NCBI GenBank assembly: GCA_902554355.1
Contig: CACDOC010000003.1
Span: forward strand, 1 to 64,000
From: an uncultured SAR86 cluster bacterium
Lineage (GTDB): Bacteria > Pseudomonadota > Gammaproteobacteria > Magnimaribacterales > Magnimaribacteraceae
DNA: 64,000 nt
Direction: 5' to 3'
Shown: positions 15,985 through 25,123 of the stretch, piece by piece
How positions within the stretch are numbered: position 1 is the stretch's first letter
How the letters are laid out: every line of letters begins with the position of its first letter
Notes under the pieces: generated by a model
What the model saw: only the letters and a program-made list of their open reading frames with translations
Databases searched by the model: none
Told to the model about the DNA's origin: nothing
Translations under genes and position numbers: made by a program

Positions 15985-18078
15985 CTAATCTAAACCGCGT
16001 TTCTTTAACAGCGGTTCAATTTTTGGTTCTGAACCTCTGTAATTTATATATTGAGTCATTAAATCTTCAGTATTGCCAGAAGCATATACATACTCTTTAA
16101 GCTTTGTAGCTGTCTCCTTATCAAATAAGCCTTTCTCTCTAAAAGGCTCAAAAGCATCTGCTTCCAACACCTCTGTCCATAAGTAACTGTAATATCCGGA
16201 AGAGTATCCACCCGCAAATATATGTCCGAAATAGGTGCTTCTATATCTGCTCTCAATTTGTGGAATTAATCCAAGTTCTCCCAATGTGTCATCTTCAAAT
16301 TTATCGATATCTTTTATATCTTCTGTGCTTGTGTGATAGGCCATATCTAAATGTGCAGCAGCCACGTATTCACTTGTTTCAAATCCTTCATTAAAAGTTC
16401 CTGCTTCTGATATTTTATTTAATAGACTATCTGGAATAGGCTCATCCGTCTTATAGTGAAGTGCAAATGTTTTAATTACCTCAGGCTCTCTTGCCCAATT
16501 TTCCATCATTTGGGAAGGAAACTCTACGTAGTCTCTAGTCACGTTTGTACCAGAAAGACTTGGGTAATTGGCATCTGATAATAACCCATGTAGACCATGT
16601 CCAAATTCATGAAACAAAGTCTCAACTTGTTCAAAGGAGAGCAGGGATACACCATCTTCATTTTCAGGAGGGAAATTGCAAACATTCACAACAATGGGTA
16701 TTTGCTTACCATCAAATTTACTTTGGCTTCTGAAAGTATTCATCCACGCACCTCCACCTTTATTAGGTCTAAGCGTGAAATCGGTGTAAAAGATTCCTAT
16801 GGTTTCATTCTGTTCATTTAGAACTTCAAAACTTCTTATGTTATCTCTGTATTTAGGCAAATCATTTCTTTCCACAAAAGTTATATCAAAGAGTTTAGAC
16901 GCAACATCAAAAGCACCTTGCAAAACTCTATCTTCACTAAAATAAGGCTTAACTTCTTCTTCACTGAAATCATACTTGGATTGTCTAATTTTCTCTGCGT
17001 AGTGCCACCAATCCCAAGCAGCAAGCTCAAAGTTACCACCTTCTTGTGTGATTAAGTTCTGCATTTCTTCCGCTTCAGATTTTGCTCTAGCAATACCAGG
17101 TTCCCAAATTTGTTCCAATAAATCATCAACCCTAGATGTCTGTTTAGCCATTGTGTCGTCTAGAACATAATCGGCATGAGATTCAAATCCCATTAACTTC
17201 GCCTTTTCTTTTCTTAGTTTTAACATTTCAACAATAAGAGATTTATTATCAAACTCATTATCATTATCTCCCCTTTGTATATAAGAGTTATACAACTGTT
17301 CTCTAAGTTCTCTTTGAGTGGAATAAGTTAAGAAAGGATACATGCTTACTCTAGTAGGCTTGAAAACCCATTTTCCTTCATGACCTTCCGATTCAGCCAA
17401 TAAAGCAGCTTGTCTTATTTCTTCAGCAGGCAAGCCATCTAATTCGTCTTCATTTTCAATTATTAAACTAAATCCATTAGTTTCTTTAAGCACGTTTTGA
17501 TCAAATTGAACGGACAAGGTTGAAAGTGAACTATTTATTTGTACCAACCTATTCATCTCAGAATCAGTAAGATTAGCTCCATTCCTAACAAAACTTTTAT
17601 GAGTCTGATCTAATAGTCTTTCTTGTTCTGTGGTGAGTTCTAGAGAATCCTTTTGTTCGTATACAGATTTAATTCTAGAGAAAAGCTCTTTGTTTAATAG
17701 AATACTATCTCTGTGAGAAGACAAGGTTGGACTGATTTTCATCGCCAAAGCATCCATTTCATCGGAAGTATTCGAACCAAGTAAGTTAAAGAATACAGCT
17801 GAAACTTTATCGAGAGTCTCTCCTGATCTTTCTAATTCAACAATCGTATTTTCAAAAGTAGGTTTTTCATTGTTAGTAGCTATAGCTTCAACTTCTAATA
17901 AATGCTGCTTCATTCCTTCTTCAAAAGCTGGCTCATAGTGTGAGAACTCAATTTTTTCGAAAGGGGGTATTTGATAAGGTGTATCATACTCTGTTAAGAA
18001 AGGGTTCATTTCATCTCCATTGTTTTGACATCCTAAACCTAGGAAAATAATTAAAAATAAATAAAATGGTTTTTTCAT
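15985..18078 (-). CDS. M3-family oligopeptidase, Dcp-like lipoprotein
   Basis: 697 aa zinc metallopeptidase. The zinc site is LFHEFGHGLHGL with the third ligand downstream. The opening YDTPYQIPPFEKIEFSHYEPAFEEGM is typical of peptidyl-dipeptidase Dcp and oligopeptidase A. The N-terminus (MKKPFYLFLIIFLGLGCQ) ends in a lipobox, so it is anchored to a membrane and acts in the periplasm. It would trim imported peptides. Length matches family (about 680-720). Confidence 0.95.
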   Translation of the reverse strand: MKKPFYLFLIIFLGLGCQNNGDEMNPFLTEYDTPYQIPPFEKIEFSHYEPAFEEGMKQHLLEVEAIATNNEKPTFENTIVELERSGETLDKVSAVFFNLLGSNTSDEMDALAMKISPTLSSHRDSILLNKELFSRIKSVYEQKDSLELTTEQERLLDQTHKSFVRNGANLTDSEMNRLVQINSSLSTLSVQFDQNVLKETNGFSLIIENEDELDGLPAEEIRQAALLAESEGHEGKWVFKPTRVSMYPFLTYSTQRELREQLYNSYIQRGDNDNEFDNKSLIVEMLKLRKEKAKLMGFESHADYVLDDTMAKQTSRVDDLLEQIWEPGIARAKSEAEEMQNLITQEGGNFELAAWDWWHYAEKIRQSKYDFSEEEVKPYFSEDRVLQGAFDVASKLFDITFVERNDLPKYRDNIRSFEVLNEQNETIGIFYTDFTLRPNKGGGAWMNTFRSQSKFDGKQIPIVVNVCNFPPENEDGVSLLSFEQVETLFHEFGHGLHGLLSDANYPSLSGTNVTRDYVEFPSQMMENWAREPEVIKTFALHYKTDEPIPDSLLNKISEAGTFNEGFETSEYVAAAHLDMAYHTSTEDIKDIDKFEDDTLGELGLIPQIESRYRSTYFGHIFAGGYSSGYYSYLWTEVLEADAFEPFREKGLFDKETATKLKEYVYASGNTEDLMTQYINYRGSEPKIEPLLKKRGLD

Positions 18079-18133
18079 ATAAGGACTACTCTAGGAATAG
18101 TTAGCATATAAGTCTATAACATTTAAGAATTTT

Positions 18134-18379
18134 ATGACCAGTAACTTTACAAAAATTAGAAAACTCTTTGGATGGTTCCTAATTATAATTTCAATTATTC
18201 TTTCTATTGCAGGTATAGTAGTTGCAGCAATGGGCGAATTGGTTAAAGGCGGAGCAATATATGTTGCGAGTCAAGTTACTTGGTATCCAGGCCTTGCCTT
18301 ATTAGGCCCAGAAATTGTTCAAAAAAGTAAGGACATATGGAATAATTTGAAAGAAAGGATTATAGGTTTTTTTAAATGA
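18134..18379 (+). CDS. Small membrane protein
   Basis: 81 aa with two hydrophobic segments (about 13-33 and 40-62) and an amphipathic C-terminus (SKDIWNNLKERIIGFFK). It resembles short 'transporter suffix' type proteins, but this is a weak recognition. Its stop overlaps the next ATG by 4 bp, so the two genes are translationally coupled. Confidence 0.55.
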   Translation: MTSNFTKIRKLFGWFLIIISIILSIAGIVVAAMGELVKGGAIYVASQVTWYPGLALLGPEIVQKSKDIWNNLKERIIGFFK

Positions 18380-19401
18380 TATACACAAAAGAAGAAATAC
18401 TTAGCGATCATGATTATGCACAGCCTAATGAAATGGCAGGTTATTTATTGCATGGCGGTTTAAATGAAGAGGGAAACTACATTTCTCCTAGAACTCGCAT
18501 TAGATGGAAAGCTGTTAACCAATGGACTCAAATCTTAAATGATAGAGGGCATGAACTTTTAGACTGCTCTGTTGAAATTTTAAAGCATGATAATTTTCCT
18601 AGTTTAAATCAAGCAAAACTACTTCTTAATCAAGGCGAAGGGCAATTTCTTTGGAATAGTTTAACGATTACTGGAATTATTGAGGCAAGAGGTAGGGCTC
18701 TAGCGGAAATCGAGGCACCAAACTTTCAAGACATCATAGTAGAAGACATATCAGATACTTGTCTTGCCCACATGAATAAAGGCTTATTTATTGCGCACGG
18801 ATTTGATGAAGGGGGTGATCCTGATAGTGATCAAGGAGCACATGATCAGATGTGGTTTGCCGCAAGAGATTTATTATTAGGAAAGGATGCCTATCCTATT
18901 CCGGAAGTGCCTGAATCAATTGGAAGACCTGCTCAAGAAAGAGAAATGCCGGATCTACCTATCGAACATGAAGGAATACTTAACTTGTTGTTAGATGTTT
19001 TGATGATTGAAATAAGAGCTGAAAGCTTTTTTTCTTATTGTATGAATCTTGCTAAATCAGATGATGTATTTATTGATAGAAGAGAAGACGCCTTACTGGC
19101 AGGTGATATGGTTTCTAGAATCAGACAAGATGAAGCTATACATGTTGCATACCTTAATTTGTTAGTTTCTGAGCTAAGGTCATTTACCTTTAAAACTGTA
19201 GATGGGCTTGAGAAAAAAGGCTCTGAAATTATAGATCCTTTATGGAAAAAAATGGTTCAGTGGCATGGCGAAGAAGTACATAGAGAGTCTGTAGCAATTA
19301 GGTCTGAAGAGTTCGTTAAATTGTTTGATAAAATTGACAACTCAAATCTCAGAAATAAATTTAATTCACTTTCAACAAATAGCGAACTTTATTCTATTTA
19401 A
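18376..19401 (+). CDS. Ferritin-like diiron protein candidate, function unknown
   Basis: 341 aa, mostly helical. Carboxylate/His pairs are spaced as in ferritin-like diiron proteins: GEGQFLWNSLTITGIIEARG, EIRAESFFSY and RQDEAIHVAYL. The last is an ExxH metal motif. No signal peptide. A diiron oxygenase or oxidase role is inferred from these motifs only. It sits between a small membrane protein (4-bp overlap) and a VOC-fold protein (5 bp gap), which makes a three-gene unit. Confidence 0.55.
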   Translation: MIYTKEEILSDHDYAQPNEMAGYLLHGGLNEEGNYISPRTRIRWKAVNQWTQILNDRGHELLDCSVEILKHDNFPSLNQAKLLLNQGEGQFLWNSLTITGIIEARGRALAEIEAPNFQDIIVEDISDTCLAHMNKGLFIAHGFDEGGDPDSDQGAHDQMWFAARDLLLGKDAYPIPEVPESIGRPAQEREMPDLPIEHEGILNLLLDVLMIEIRAESFFSYCMNLAKSDDVFIDRREDALLAGDMVSRIRQDEAIHVAYLNLLVSELRSFTFKTVDGLEKKGSEIIDPLWKKMVQWHGEEVHRESVAIRSEEFVKLFDKIDNSNLRNKFNSLSTNSELYSI

Positions 19402-19406
19402 TTATC

Positions 19407-20252
19407 TTGATAGAAAGAATTGATCATCTAATTGTAGCTGTTGAAGATTTAGATACCGCAGAAAGCAACTATACAAAAATTTTTGGTCATAAACCTGTAT
19501 GGAGAGGAGAACACCAATCCCTAGGTACTAAAAACTCAATTTTTAATTTTAATAACCTGTATCTTGAATTGTTAGCTACTAATGGTAGCGGCGCAGGAGC
19601 ATCTTTGGTCAATTCTACTTTAGAAGAAAATGGCGAAGGTTTGGCAGGAATAGTATTTGGTTCAGATAATTTAAAAGAAACAAAAGAACAGCTTTCTCTA
19701 AAGGGTTATGAATTGTCAGGTCTTATAGAAGGAGAAGGATTTGATGTAGATGCAGGAAAGAAAAGAACTTGGGAGAATTTATTTCTTCCTAATGAAATTA
19801 CTAGAGGGTTATTTTCTTTTGCGATAGAACATAAAACAGGAAATCTAGAAACTGCGAATGCCGTTAAACCTGACTCCGTTAATAAATTAGATCATGTAGT
19901 TATTAATACCAATGATGCTGAAGGTTTTATCCAAATTTATGAGAAAGATCTAGAAATAAGACTTGCTCTAGATCAAACAGTGGAGAAGTGGGGCGGGCGA
20001 ATGCTATTTTTTAGATTAAATAAGACCACGATTGAAGTAATTGCTAAATCTGATGAACATGAACCTAAAGATAGTTTATGGGGCCTTGCATGGGATGTTG
20101 AAGATTTAGAGGCTACCCACAAAAGGTTAACTCAATTAGGAATAGAAGCTACTCCTGTTAAAGAGGGAAGAAAACCTAATACACTTGTTTCTACCATTAA
20201 ATCTCATACTTGCAATATACCTACTTTATTTATTCAACACCTCGCTTCTTGA
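19407..20252 (+). CDS. VOC-fold (glyoxalase-like) protein
   Basis: 281 aa. Two tandem VOC modules are visible: ERIDHLIVAVEDLDTAESNYTKIFG at the N-terminus and NKLDHVVINTNDAEGFIQIYEKDL from about 158. Such proteins bind a metal and act as isomerases, lyases or dioxygenases; the substrate is unknown. It uses a TTG start 5 bp after the diiron candidate. Its 3' end overlaps the convergent membrane-protein gene by 23 bp. Confidence 0.82.
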   Translation: MIERIDHLIVAVEDLDTAESNYTKIFGHKPVWRGEHQSLGTKNSIFNFNNLYLELLATNGSGAGASLVNSTLEENGEGLAGIVFGSDNLKETKEQLSLKGYELSGLIEGEGFDVDAGKKRTWENLFLPNEITRGLFSFAIEHKTGNLETANAVKPDSVNKLDHVVINTNDAEGFIQIYEKDLEIRLALDQTVEKWGGRMLFFRLNKTTIEVIAKSDEHEPKDSLWGLAWDVEDLEATHKRLTQLGIEATPVKEGRKPNTLVSTIKSHTCNIPTLFIQHLAS

Positions 20253-20940
20253 GCTTGTCATATATCCAGTAAGGCGAATAGATTAATAAGAATAAAAAAG
20301 CCCCTATGATAATAAGTAAAGGGATATGTAGTGGCGGATCAGGAAAGAAATCCATGATACTCTGACCTTCTGTAGGTTTTGCCCCCAAATACCAATAATT
20401 TGCTGGCGGTCCTAACAGAAGATTAATCAGATAAATAATTGGAAGTATGCTCAAAGAAACATAAATCCCATTTTTTACTGATTCAAAAGTAGGCCGGTTG
20501 TTTAAAGTAATGCAAGCGTAACCAATGTTCACCATAAGCAACCCATGCCCTAAGAAGAATAGTATGTATTTTGGATCTGGAAAAGTAAGAGTAACATCAG
20601 GCGTTATAAGAGCATTTACTCCACCGCCAATACCCCAAAAGAAAGCAACTTCAAAAAATAATCTTTTTTTTGTTAAAAGAAAAAAACCTATAAAGAATCC
20701 TGAAAGACTACACATATGAATAGGTAGTAATCTTATCCAGGGATAGTCCATGGAGTTCCAGATAAAAGGCTTGATCAATTCAAGCCCAATAATAGAAAGA
20801 CCCAATAGTCGTGCTAGATATTCTTTTTGTGCTTCTGACTTATTTTTGTAAGCGCTTGGAAAAAATACTGCCAAACAAAAAATTAGCAATAACGTAAATA
20901 GGTGAGAAGTTCCGAATATAGTGAAAGGTTGGGCTTCCAT
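20230..20940 (-). CDS. TIGR02206/YwaF-type membrane protein
   Basis: 236 aa with six or seven membrane segments. The pattern FTIFGTSHLFTLLLIF, RLLPIHMCSLSGFF and NYWYLGAKPTEGQSIMDFFP is typical of the YwaF/TIGR02206 family. Function of the family is not established. Convergent with the VOC gene and overlapping it by 23 bp. Confidence 0.85.
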   Translation of the reverse strand: MEAQPFTIFGTSHLFTLLLIFCLAVFFPSAYKNKSEAQKEYLARLLGLSIIGLELIKPFIWNSMDYPWIRLLPIHMCSLSGFFIGFFLLTKKRLFFEVAFFWGIGGGVNALITPDVTLTFPDPKYILFFLGHGLLMVNIGYACITLNNRPTFESVKNGIYVSLSILPIIYLINLLLGPPANYWYLGAKPTEGQSIMDFFPDPPLHIPLLIIIGAFLFLLIYSPYWIYDKLKKRGVE

Positions 20941-21004
20941 AATCTGTATTTTAAAGAATAAAAACTAATTTAGTGGATATAATAGATAACAATATAAAAA
21001 AGAA

Positions 21005-22273
21005 ATGAAAAGTATTTCAACAAGTTTCTTTCCAAATATAAATAAAGAAGAAGCAATAACTTTATTTAAAGCCTTCTGCTTCTTTTTCTTTGTCTTGGCT
21101 TCGTGGTATGCACTGCGTCCTGTAAGAAATGAATTAGCCGTTCAAGGCGGTATTAATAATTTACCGTGGCTTTTAACTGGCGTAATGCTGGCTATGTTAA
21201 TTATCAACCCTATCTATTCTTGGCTAGTTTCAAAGGTAGACTCAAAGAAAATAGTACTCTATATCTATTCCTTCTTTATATTGAACTTAATTCTATTTCT
21301 GTCCTTATGGTATGTCTCAAGCGCAGAAGGAAGGATATGGACAGGTAGAGCGTTCTATATCTGGTGTAATGTTTATTCATTCTTCGTGGTGTCTATCTTT
21401 TGGGTAGCTATGATTAATTTTTTTAATCAAACAGATGCTAAAAGATTCTTCGGGATAATAAGTGCTGGCGGATCTTTAGGGGCTTTCTTTGGCTCTTCAG
21501 TTGCTAGGTACTTTTCTACAGAAATTTGTGGAAAAACGAGCATAGATGACCTAGGGCCCATAACTTTAATAGTTTTTTCAATTTTTTCTTTACTCATTGC
21601 GCTCTATTTTTCAAATGCTTTTAGAGCCAGTTCTAGAACCTCAGGACAGGGAGGAGAAATATTAGGCGGTTCTAGTGTTGAAGGTATTAAAAATATAATT
21701 ACTGATCCTTTAATAAGAAATCTAGGGTTTTACGTCATATTATTCACTATGCTGATGACAACTTCTTGGATGATCTCTTTAGGAATTGTAGAAGATTGGT
21801 CTAAAGACCCTTGTGAGAGAACAGCCTTTTTTGCTCGGATCGAGCAAATTGTTACTCCTTTAACTTTATTTATGCAGGTTTTCTTAACTTCATATTTATT
21901 AAGAAATATAGGTATTCTTCCAATAATGATTGCTTATGGAATAATATTTGTTGCCGCTTTTTCTTCTTACGCGCTTTTTCCAACAATCACTACAGTGACT
22001 GCTGTAGCAGTGTGTACAAGGATATTCGAGTACGGATTAAATAAGCCTACCCGTGAAACTTTGTATACAAATTTAGCGAAACAAGACCGATATAAATCAA
22101 CTGTCCTTATAGACACTTTTATCGCTAGATCTGGAGACGTAATAGGTGGCTGGTTCGTAAGAGGCCTTGTAGGTGCAGGGGTAGTAACCTTGTCTGTATC
22201 CTGGGCTGCTTTACCTTTTGCTTTAATGATATCTTTTATAGGATTTAAAGTAGCAAAGGCATCTGAGAACTAA
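21005..22273 (+). CDS. NTP/NDP exchange-type membrane transporter
   Basis: 422 aa with about twelve hydrophobic segments. The opening ASWYALRPVRNELAVQGGINNLPW and the later FEYGLNKPTRETLYTNL are the signatures of the Npt/ATP-ADP translocase-like branch of the MFS. In free-living bacteria these carriers are found without host association, and their substrates are not defined. It overlaps the Rieske gene by 1 bp (TAATG), so the pair is coupled. Confidence 0.85.
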   Translation: MKSISTSFFPNINKEEAITLFKAFCFFFFVLASWYALRPVRNELAVQGGINNLPWLLTGVMLAMLIINPIYSWLVSKVDSKKIVLYIYSFFILNLILFLSLWYVSSAEGRIWTGRAFYIWCNVYSFFVVSIFWVAMINFFNQTDAKRFFGIISAGGSLGAFFGSSVARYFSTEICGKTSIDDLGPITLIVFSIFSLLIALYFSNAFRASSRTSGQGGEILGGSSVEGIKNIITDPLIRNLGFYVILFTMLMTTSWMISLGIVEDWSKDPCERTAFFARIEQIVTPLTLFMQVFLTSYLLRNIGILPIMIAYGIIFVAAFSSYALFPTITTVTAVAVCTRIFEYGLNKPTRETLYTNLAKQDRYKSTVLIDTFIARSGDVIGGWFVRGLVGAGVVTLSVSWAALPFALMISFIGFKVAKASEN

Positions 22274-22590
22274 TGACAGAAAATTATATCCAGGTTGCTG
22301 ACATTACTGATATTGATTTAAATCATTCATTATCTGTTGACGTCGATGGACAAGCTATCCTGATTTGTAATACGGAAAATGGTGTATTTGCTGTTGAAGA
22401 TAGGTGCACGCATGCAGATATTCCTTTATGCGGAGGCCAGATAGTTGGAAATTTTATAACTTGCCCACTTCACGGAGCAGTATTTGATTTATCCGATGGT
22501 TCAGTTCAATCACCACCTGCATTTGAGGATCTTGAAACCTATGAAGTGAAGATTGATGGCACTTCTGTAAGTGTTAAAAAATCAAAATAA
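22273..22590 (+). CDS. Rieske [2Fe-2S] ferredoxin-like protein
   Basis: 105 aa. Both cluster motifs are present: RCTHAD (Cys45, His47) and CPLHGAVFDL (Cys64, His67). This is a small soluble Rieske protein of the aromatic-dioxygenase ferredoxin (BphF/NirD) type, an electron carrier for an oxygenase or reductase. No oxygenase large subunit is adjacent; its partner may be elsewhere. Translationally coupled to the upstream transporter. Confidence 0.92.
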   Translation: MTENYIQVADITDIDLNHSLSVDVDGQAILICNTENGVFAVEDRCTHADIPLCGGQIVGNFITCPLHGAVFDLSDGSVQSPPAFEDLETYEVKIDGTSVSVKKSK

Positions 22591-22616
22591 GAGTAAAGTA
22601 ATATCTAAAAAAACTA

Positions 22617-23447
22617 ATGAAGCTTAAATTTATAGAAATAGAGAAGATTTCAGAGAGCGTTAGGAAAGTTTATTTGAATCGACCAGATAAAAGAAATGCT
22701 TTATGCAATCCTTTGAGGCAGGAGCTCTTTCACAGCCTTGAAGAGCTTGATAATGATAGAGAAGTCAAAGTTATTATAATTGCTGGAAAGGGTTCCTGTT
22801 TTTGTGCTGGTTATGACCTTTCTTACAATAATGCAGAAGATTTACCTTTTCATACTAGCAAAACAGATGGGTTTTGGCCGAGGCATGTAACCGATGGCGC
22901 TTTTAAGATTTGGGATTTATCTACACCCGTTATCGCCGAAGTTCATGGCTATTGTTTAGCAGGAGGTACTGAATTGGCAGCGTCATGTGATTTAGTGTAT
23001 GTAGCTGAAGATGCAGAAATTGGTTATCCCGTTGTAAGGTCGATGAGTCCACCAGACAACCAATTCTTTCCTTGGTTAATGGGTATGAGAAATGCTATGG
23101 AAATGATGCTAACGGGTGAATCCATATCAGGAGAAGAGGCAGTTTCTTACGGCTTTGCTAATAAGTGCTTTGACAAAGAATCTTTATCAGACGAAGTAAT
23201 AAAAATCGCTGAGAAAGTTGCAAAAGTACCTTCAGATATTCAAGCAATTAATAAACGTGCGGTTCATAGACAAATGGAAGCCATGGGGATGAGAAATGGA
23301 ATAAGAGCAGGAACTGAGATGCAGGCTTTAGCTATGCACTCTAAATCTACTCAAGAACATTTAAAAGAATTGGCTTCAGGTCTTAAAGAAGCTTTAACTA
23401 AAAGAGATAAAGAATTTGGTGATTACCGAACTAAAGAAAAAGACTAA
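22617..23447 (+). CDS. Enoyl-CoA hydratase/isomerase family protein
   Basis: 276 aa crotonase fold. The N-terminal LNRPDKRNALCN motif is followed by the oxyanion-hole segment GSCFCAGYDLS near residue 60, and HGYCLAGGTELAASCDL carries the second oxyanion glycine. Both general-base glutamates cannot be assigned with certainty. It acts on an acyl-CoA in the cytosol. One of three crotonase paralogues in the window. Its 3' end overlaps the next lipoprotein gene start by 32 bp. Confidence 0.9.
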   Translation: MKLKFIEIEKISESVRKVYLNRPDKRNALCNPLRQELFHSLEELDNDREVKVIIIAGKGSCFCAGYDLSYNNAEDLPFHTSKTDGFWPRHVTDGAFKIWDLSTPVIAEVHGYCLAGGTELAASCDLVYVAEDAEIGYPVVRSMSPPDNQFFPWLMGMRNAMEMMLTGESISGEEAVSYGFANKCFDKESLSDEVIKIAEKVAKVPSDIQAINKRAVHRQMEAMGMRNGIRAGTEMQALAMHSKSTQEHLKELASGLKEALTKRDKEFGDYRTKEKD

Positions 23448-23796
23448 ATATTTAATAGTTCTTCTATTGGTAATCCAAATTTCCTGTTCATCTTCAGAAG
23501 AAAATCAAGGAGCAACTTGGGTTGGTCCCGCTGACTTCATGCATGTGACTAAAGATAAAATGGAAATGACCTACGCAGTAGATGTTGTTGGGCAGAAGAT
23601 GTATCTAAATAGTTTTTACGAAGTTATAAAGAAAGGAACAGAAACTGTAATTTTTAAAATTAAAGTAACAGATCTTGAATTTGGAGAACGAAAAGACGGT
23701 ATATCCTTTTGTAGAGTTTGGGGAACCATTGATGATTCAGGGATAGAAAGTTATTTACTAGCGCAGGATTGTTTAGCAGTACAAAGCAAAGATTAG
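23416..23796 (+). CDS. Small lipoprotein, function unknown
   Basis: 126 aa. A basic N-terminus and hydrophobic stretch (KKKTKYLIVLLLVIQISC) end in a lipobox Cys near residue 24, so it is exported and lipidated. The remainder is beta-rich with three further Cys. The start is uncertain: TTG at 23416 or GTG at 23419, inside the hydratase gene. It converges with an SDR, overlapping by 4 bp. No family recognised. Confidence 0.65.
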   Translation: MVITELKKKTKYLIVLLLVIQISCSSSEENQGATWVGPADFMHVTKDKMEMTYAVDVVGQKMYLNSFYEVIKKGTETVIFKIKVTDLEFGERKDGISFCRVWGTIDDSGIESYLLAQDCLAVQSKD

Positions 23797-24578
23797 ATTA
23801 AACCTTCGTAGGAACCGCCATCAAGTTGAATATTCTGCCCAGAAATAAAACTAGCTTGTTGGCTGCATAAAAAAGCACAGGTAGCTCCAAACTCTTCTGG
23901 CTTACCAAATCTATTAGCTGCAATAGAACTAGCAATTTGAGACCTTGCTTCATCTCTAGAAATATTCTGATTTTTCATGAGCATTTCTGTCATGAATACT
24001 TGCCTATCAGTATCAAATCTTTCTGGCAAAAGATTATTAATAGTGACATTGTCTTTGGCTACTTCCTTAGATATGCCCTTAGAAAATGCTGTAAGGCCTG
24101 TTCTAGCCGAAGTTGAAAGCGACATCATAGGATGAGGTGATTTAACCATTGCAGAGGTAATATTAATAATTCTTCCGAACTTTCTTTGTTTCATTCCAGG
24201 AAGGAGGGCTTGTATCATAAATATAGCTGCCAACATATTGGATTCTAAAGCTTCTAACCATGCGTCTTTATCAGTATCTAAAAAATTTACTGGAGGAGGT
24301 CCGTTATTATTATTAATTAAAATATCAGCATCAGGACAACTTTCTACGATTTTTTCTCTTCCTTCTTCAGTATTAAGATCAGCTACTACCATCGCAATTT
24401 TATTTTCATCAATTAAAGATAGTTCTTCAAAAGTCTCTTTAAGAGAGTCTTCACCTCGAGCATTTATAACTACAGAGACGCCTTCCATCATCAGGCTCTT
24501 AGCGCACGCTTTCCCTAATCCCTTAGAAGAGGCACATACAATTGCTTTTCTATCTTTAATGCCTAAATCCATAAGCAA
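23793..24578 (-). CDS. SDR-family oxidoreductase
   Basis: 261 aa. The cofactor loop is ASSKGLGKA, NNNNGPPP replaces the classical NNAG, and the C-terminal strand is ISGQNIQLDGGSY. The usual YxxxK is not intact: the segment after the catalytic Ser strand (INITSAMVKSPH) reads LSTSARTGLTAF, so Tyr and Lys of the active site appear replaced. Related SDRs of this kind exist with altered activity. It sits 5 bp downstream of a VOC protein on the minus strand. Confidence 0.85.
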   Translation of the reverse strand: MLMDLGIKDRKAIVCASSKGLGKACAKSLMMEGVSVVINARGEDSLKETFEELSLIDENKIAMVVADLNTEEGREKIVESCPDADILINNNNGPPPVNFLDTDKDAWLEALESNMLAAIFMIQALLPGMKQRKFGRIINITSAMVKSPHPMMSLSTSARTGLTAFSKGISKEVAKDNVTINNLLPERFDTDRQVFMTEMLMKNQNISRDEARSQIASSIAANRFGKPEEFGATCAFLCSQQASFISGQNIQLDGGSYEGLI

Positions 24579-24583
24579 GTATT

Positions 24584-25108
24584 CTAAGTTCTATTAACAA
24601 ATTCTTTCTCACTATCTTCTACCTTTGAGAAATCCTCTTTATCTTTAAAGGTTTGCTCAACCCAATTTAGAGCTTCTTCTTCTGTCATGTTGGGGTCCCA
24701 TAATTCCGTTTGAGGTTGAATTACATGCCAAGGAGTATCGAAAAAAACCTCTAAAGCATTACCTTCGGGGTCGTTAAAATATAGAGATAAAGCATTGCCA
24801 TGGCATAACGGCAGATATTCCGAACCTCTTGCATCAAGGTTTTGTTTAACTTTTTTAACTTCTTCAAATGTTCTAACTCTAAAGGAAATATGGTTGAGTT
24901 GAGTAGAATGTTCTAAATCTTGACGCTGTACTGAGAAACCTATTTGATGATGTTCATCTGGATCTGTGCTCATGAAAATTATTTCTGGTCCTGAGCCTCC
25001 TATGAGGCCTTGATCACTAACTTTAAAACCAAATACTTCTGAATAAAATTTTATAATTTCTTTAGAGTCTTTAATATTTAATATAGTGTGAGATATTTCT
25101 AATTTCAT
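24584..25108 (-). CDS. VOC-fold glyoxalase/bleomycin-resistance-like protein
   Basis: 174 aa, one VOC module: ISHTILNIKDSKEIIKFYSEVFGF, then NHISFRV, then LYFNDPEGNALEVFFDTPWH. The His/Glu ligands of a type I extradiol-like metal site are present. It lies at the downstream end of the aromatic-catabolism-like minus-strand cluster and may be a ring-cleavage or isomerase enzyme for a small substrate. Specificity unknown. Confidence 0.85.
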   Translation of the reverse strand: MKLEISHTILNIKDSKEIIKFYSEVFGFKVSDQGLIGGSGPEIIFMSTDPDEHHQIGFSVQRQDLEHSTQLNHISFRVRTFEEVKKVKQNLDARGSEYLPLCHGNALSLYFNDPEGNALEVFFDTPWHVIQPQTELWDPNMTEEEALNWVEQTFKDKEDFSKVEDSEKEFVNRT

Positions 25109-25123
25109 AACTTTATAAGAGTT

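Noticed and set aside
24238-24597. 119-aa plus-strand ORF
   Set aside because: Opposite-strand shadow of the SDR gene at 23793-24578.
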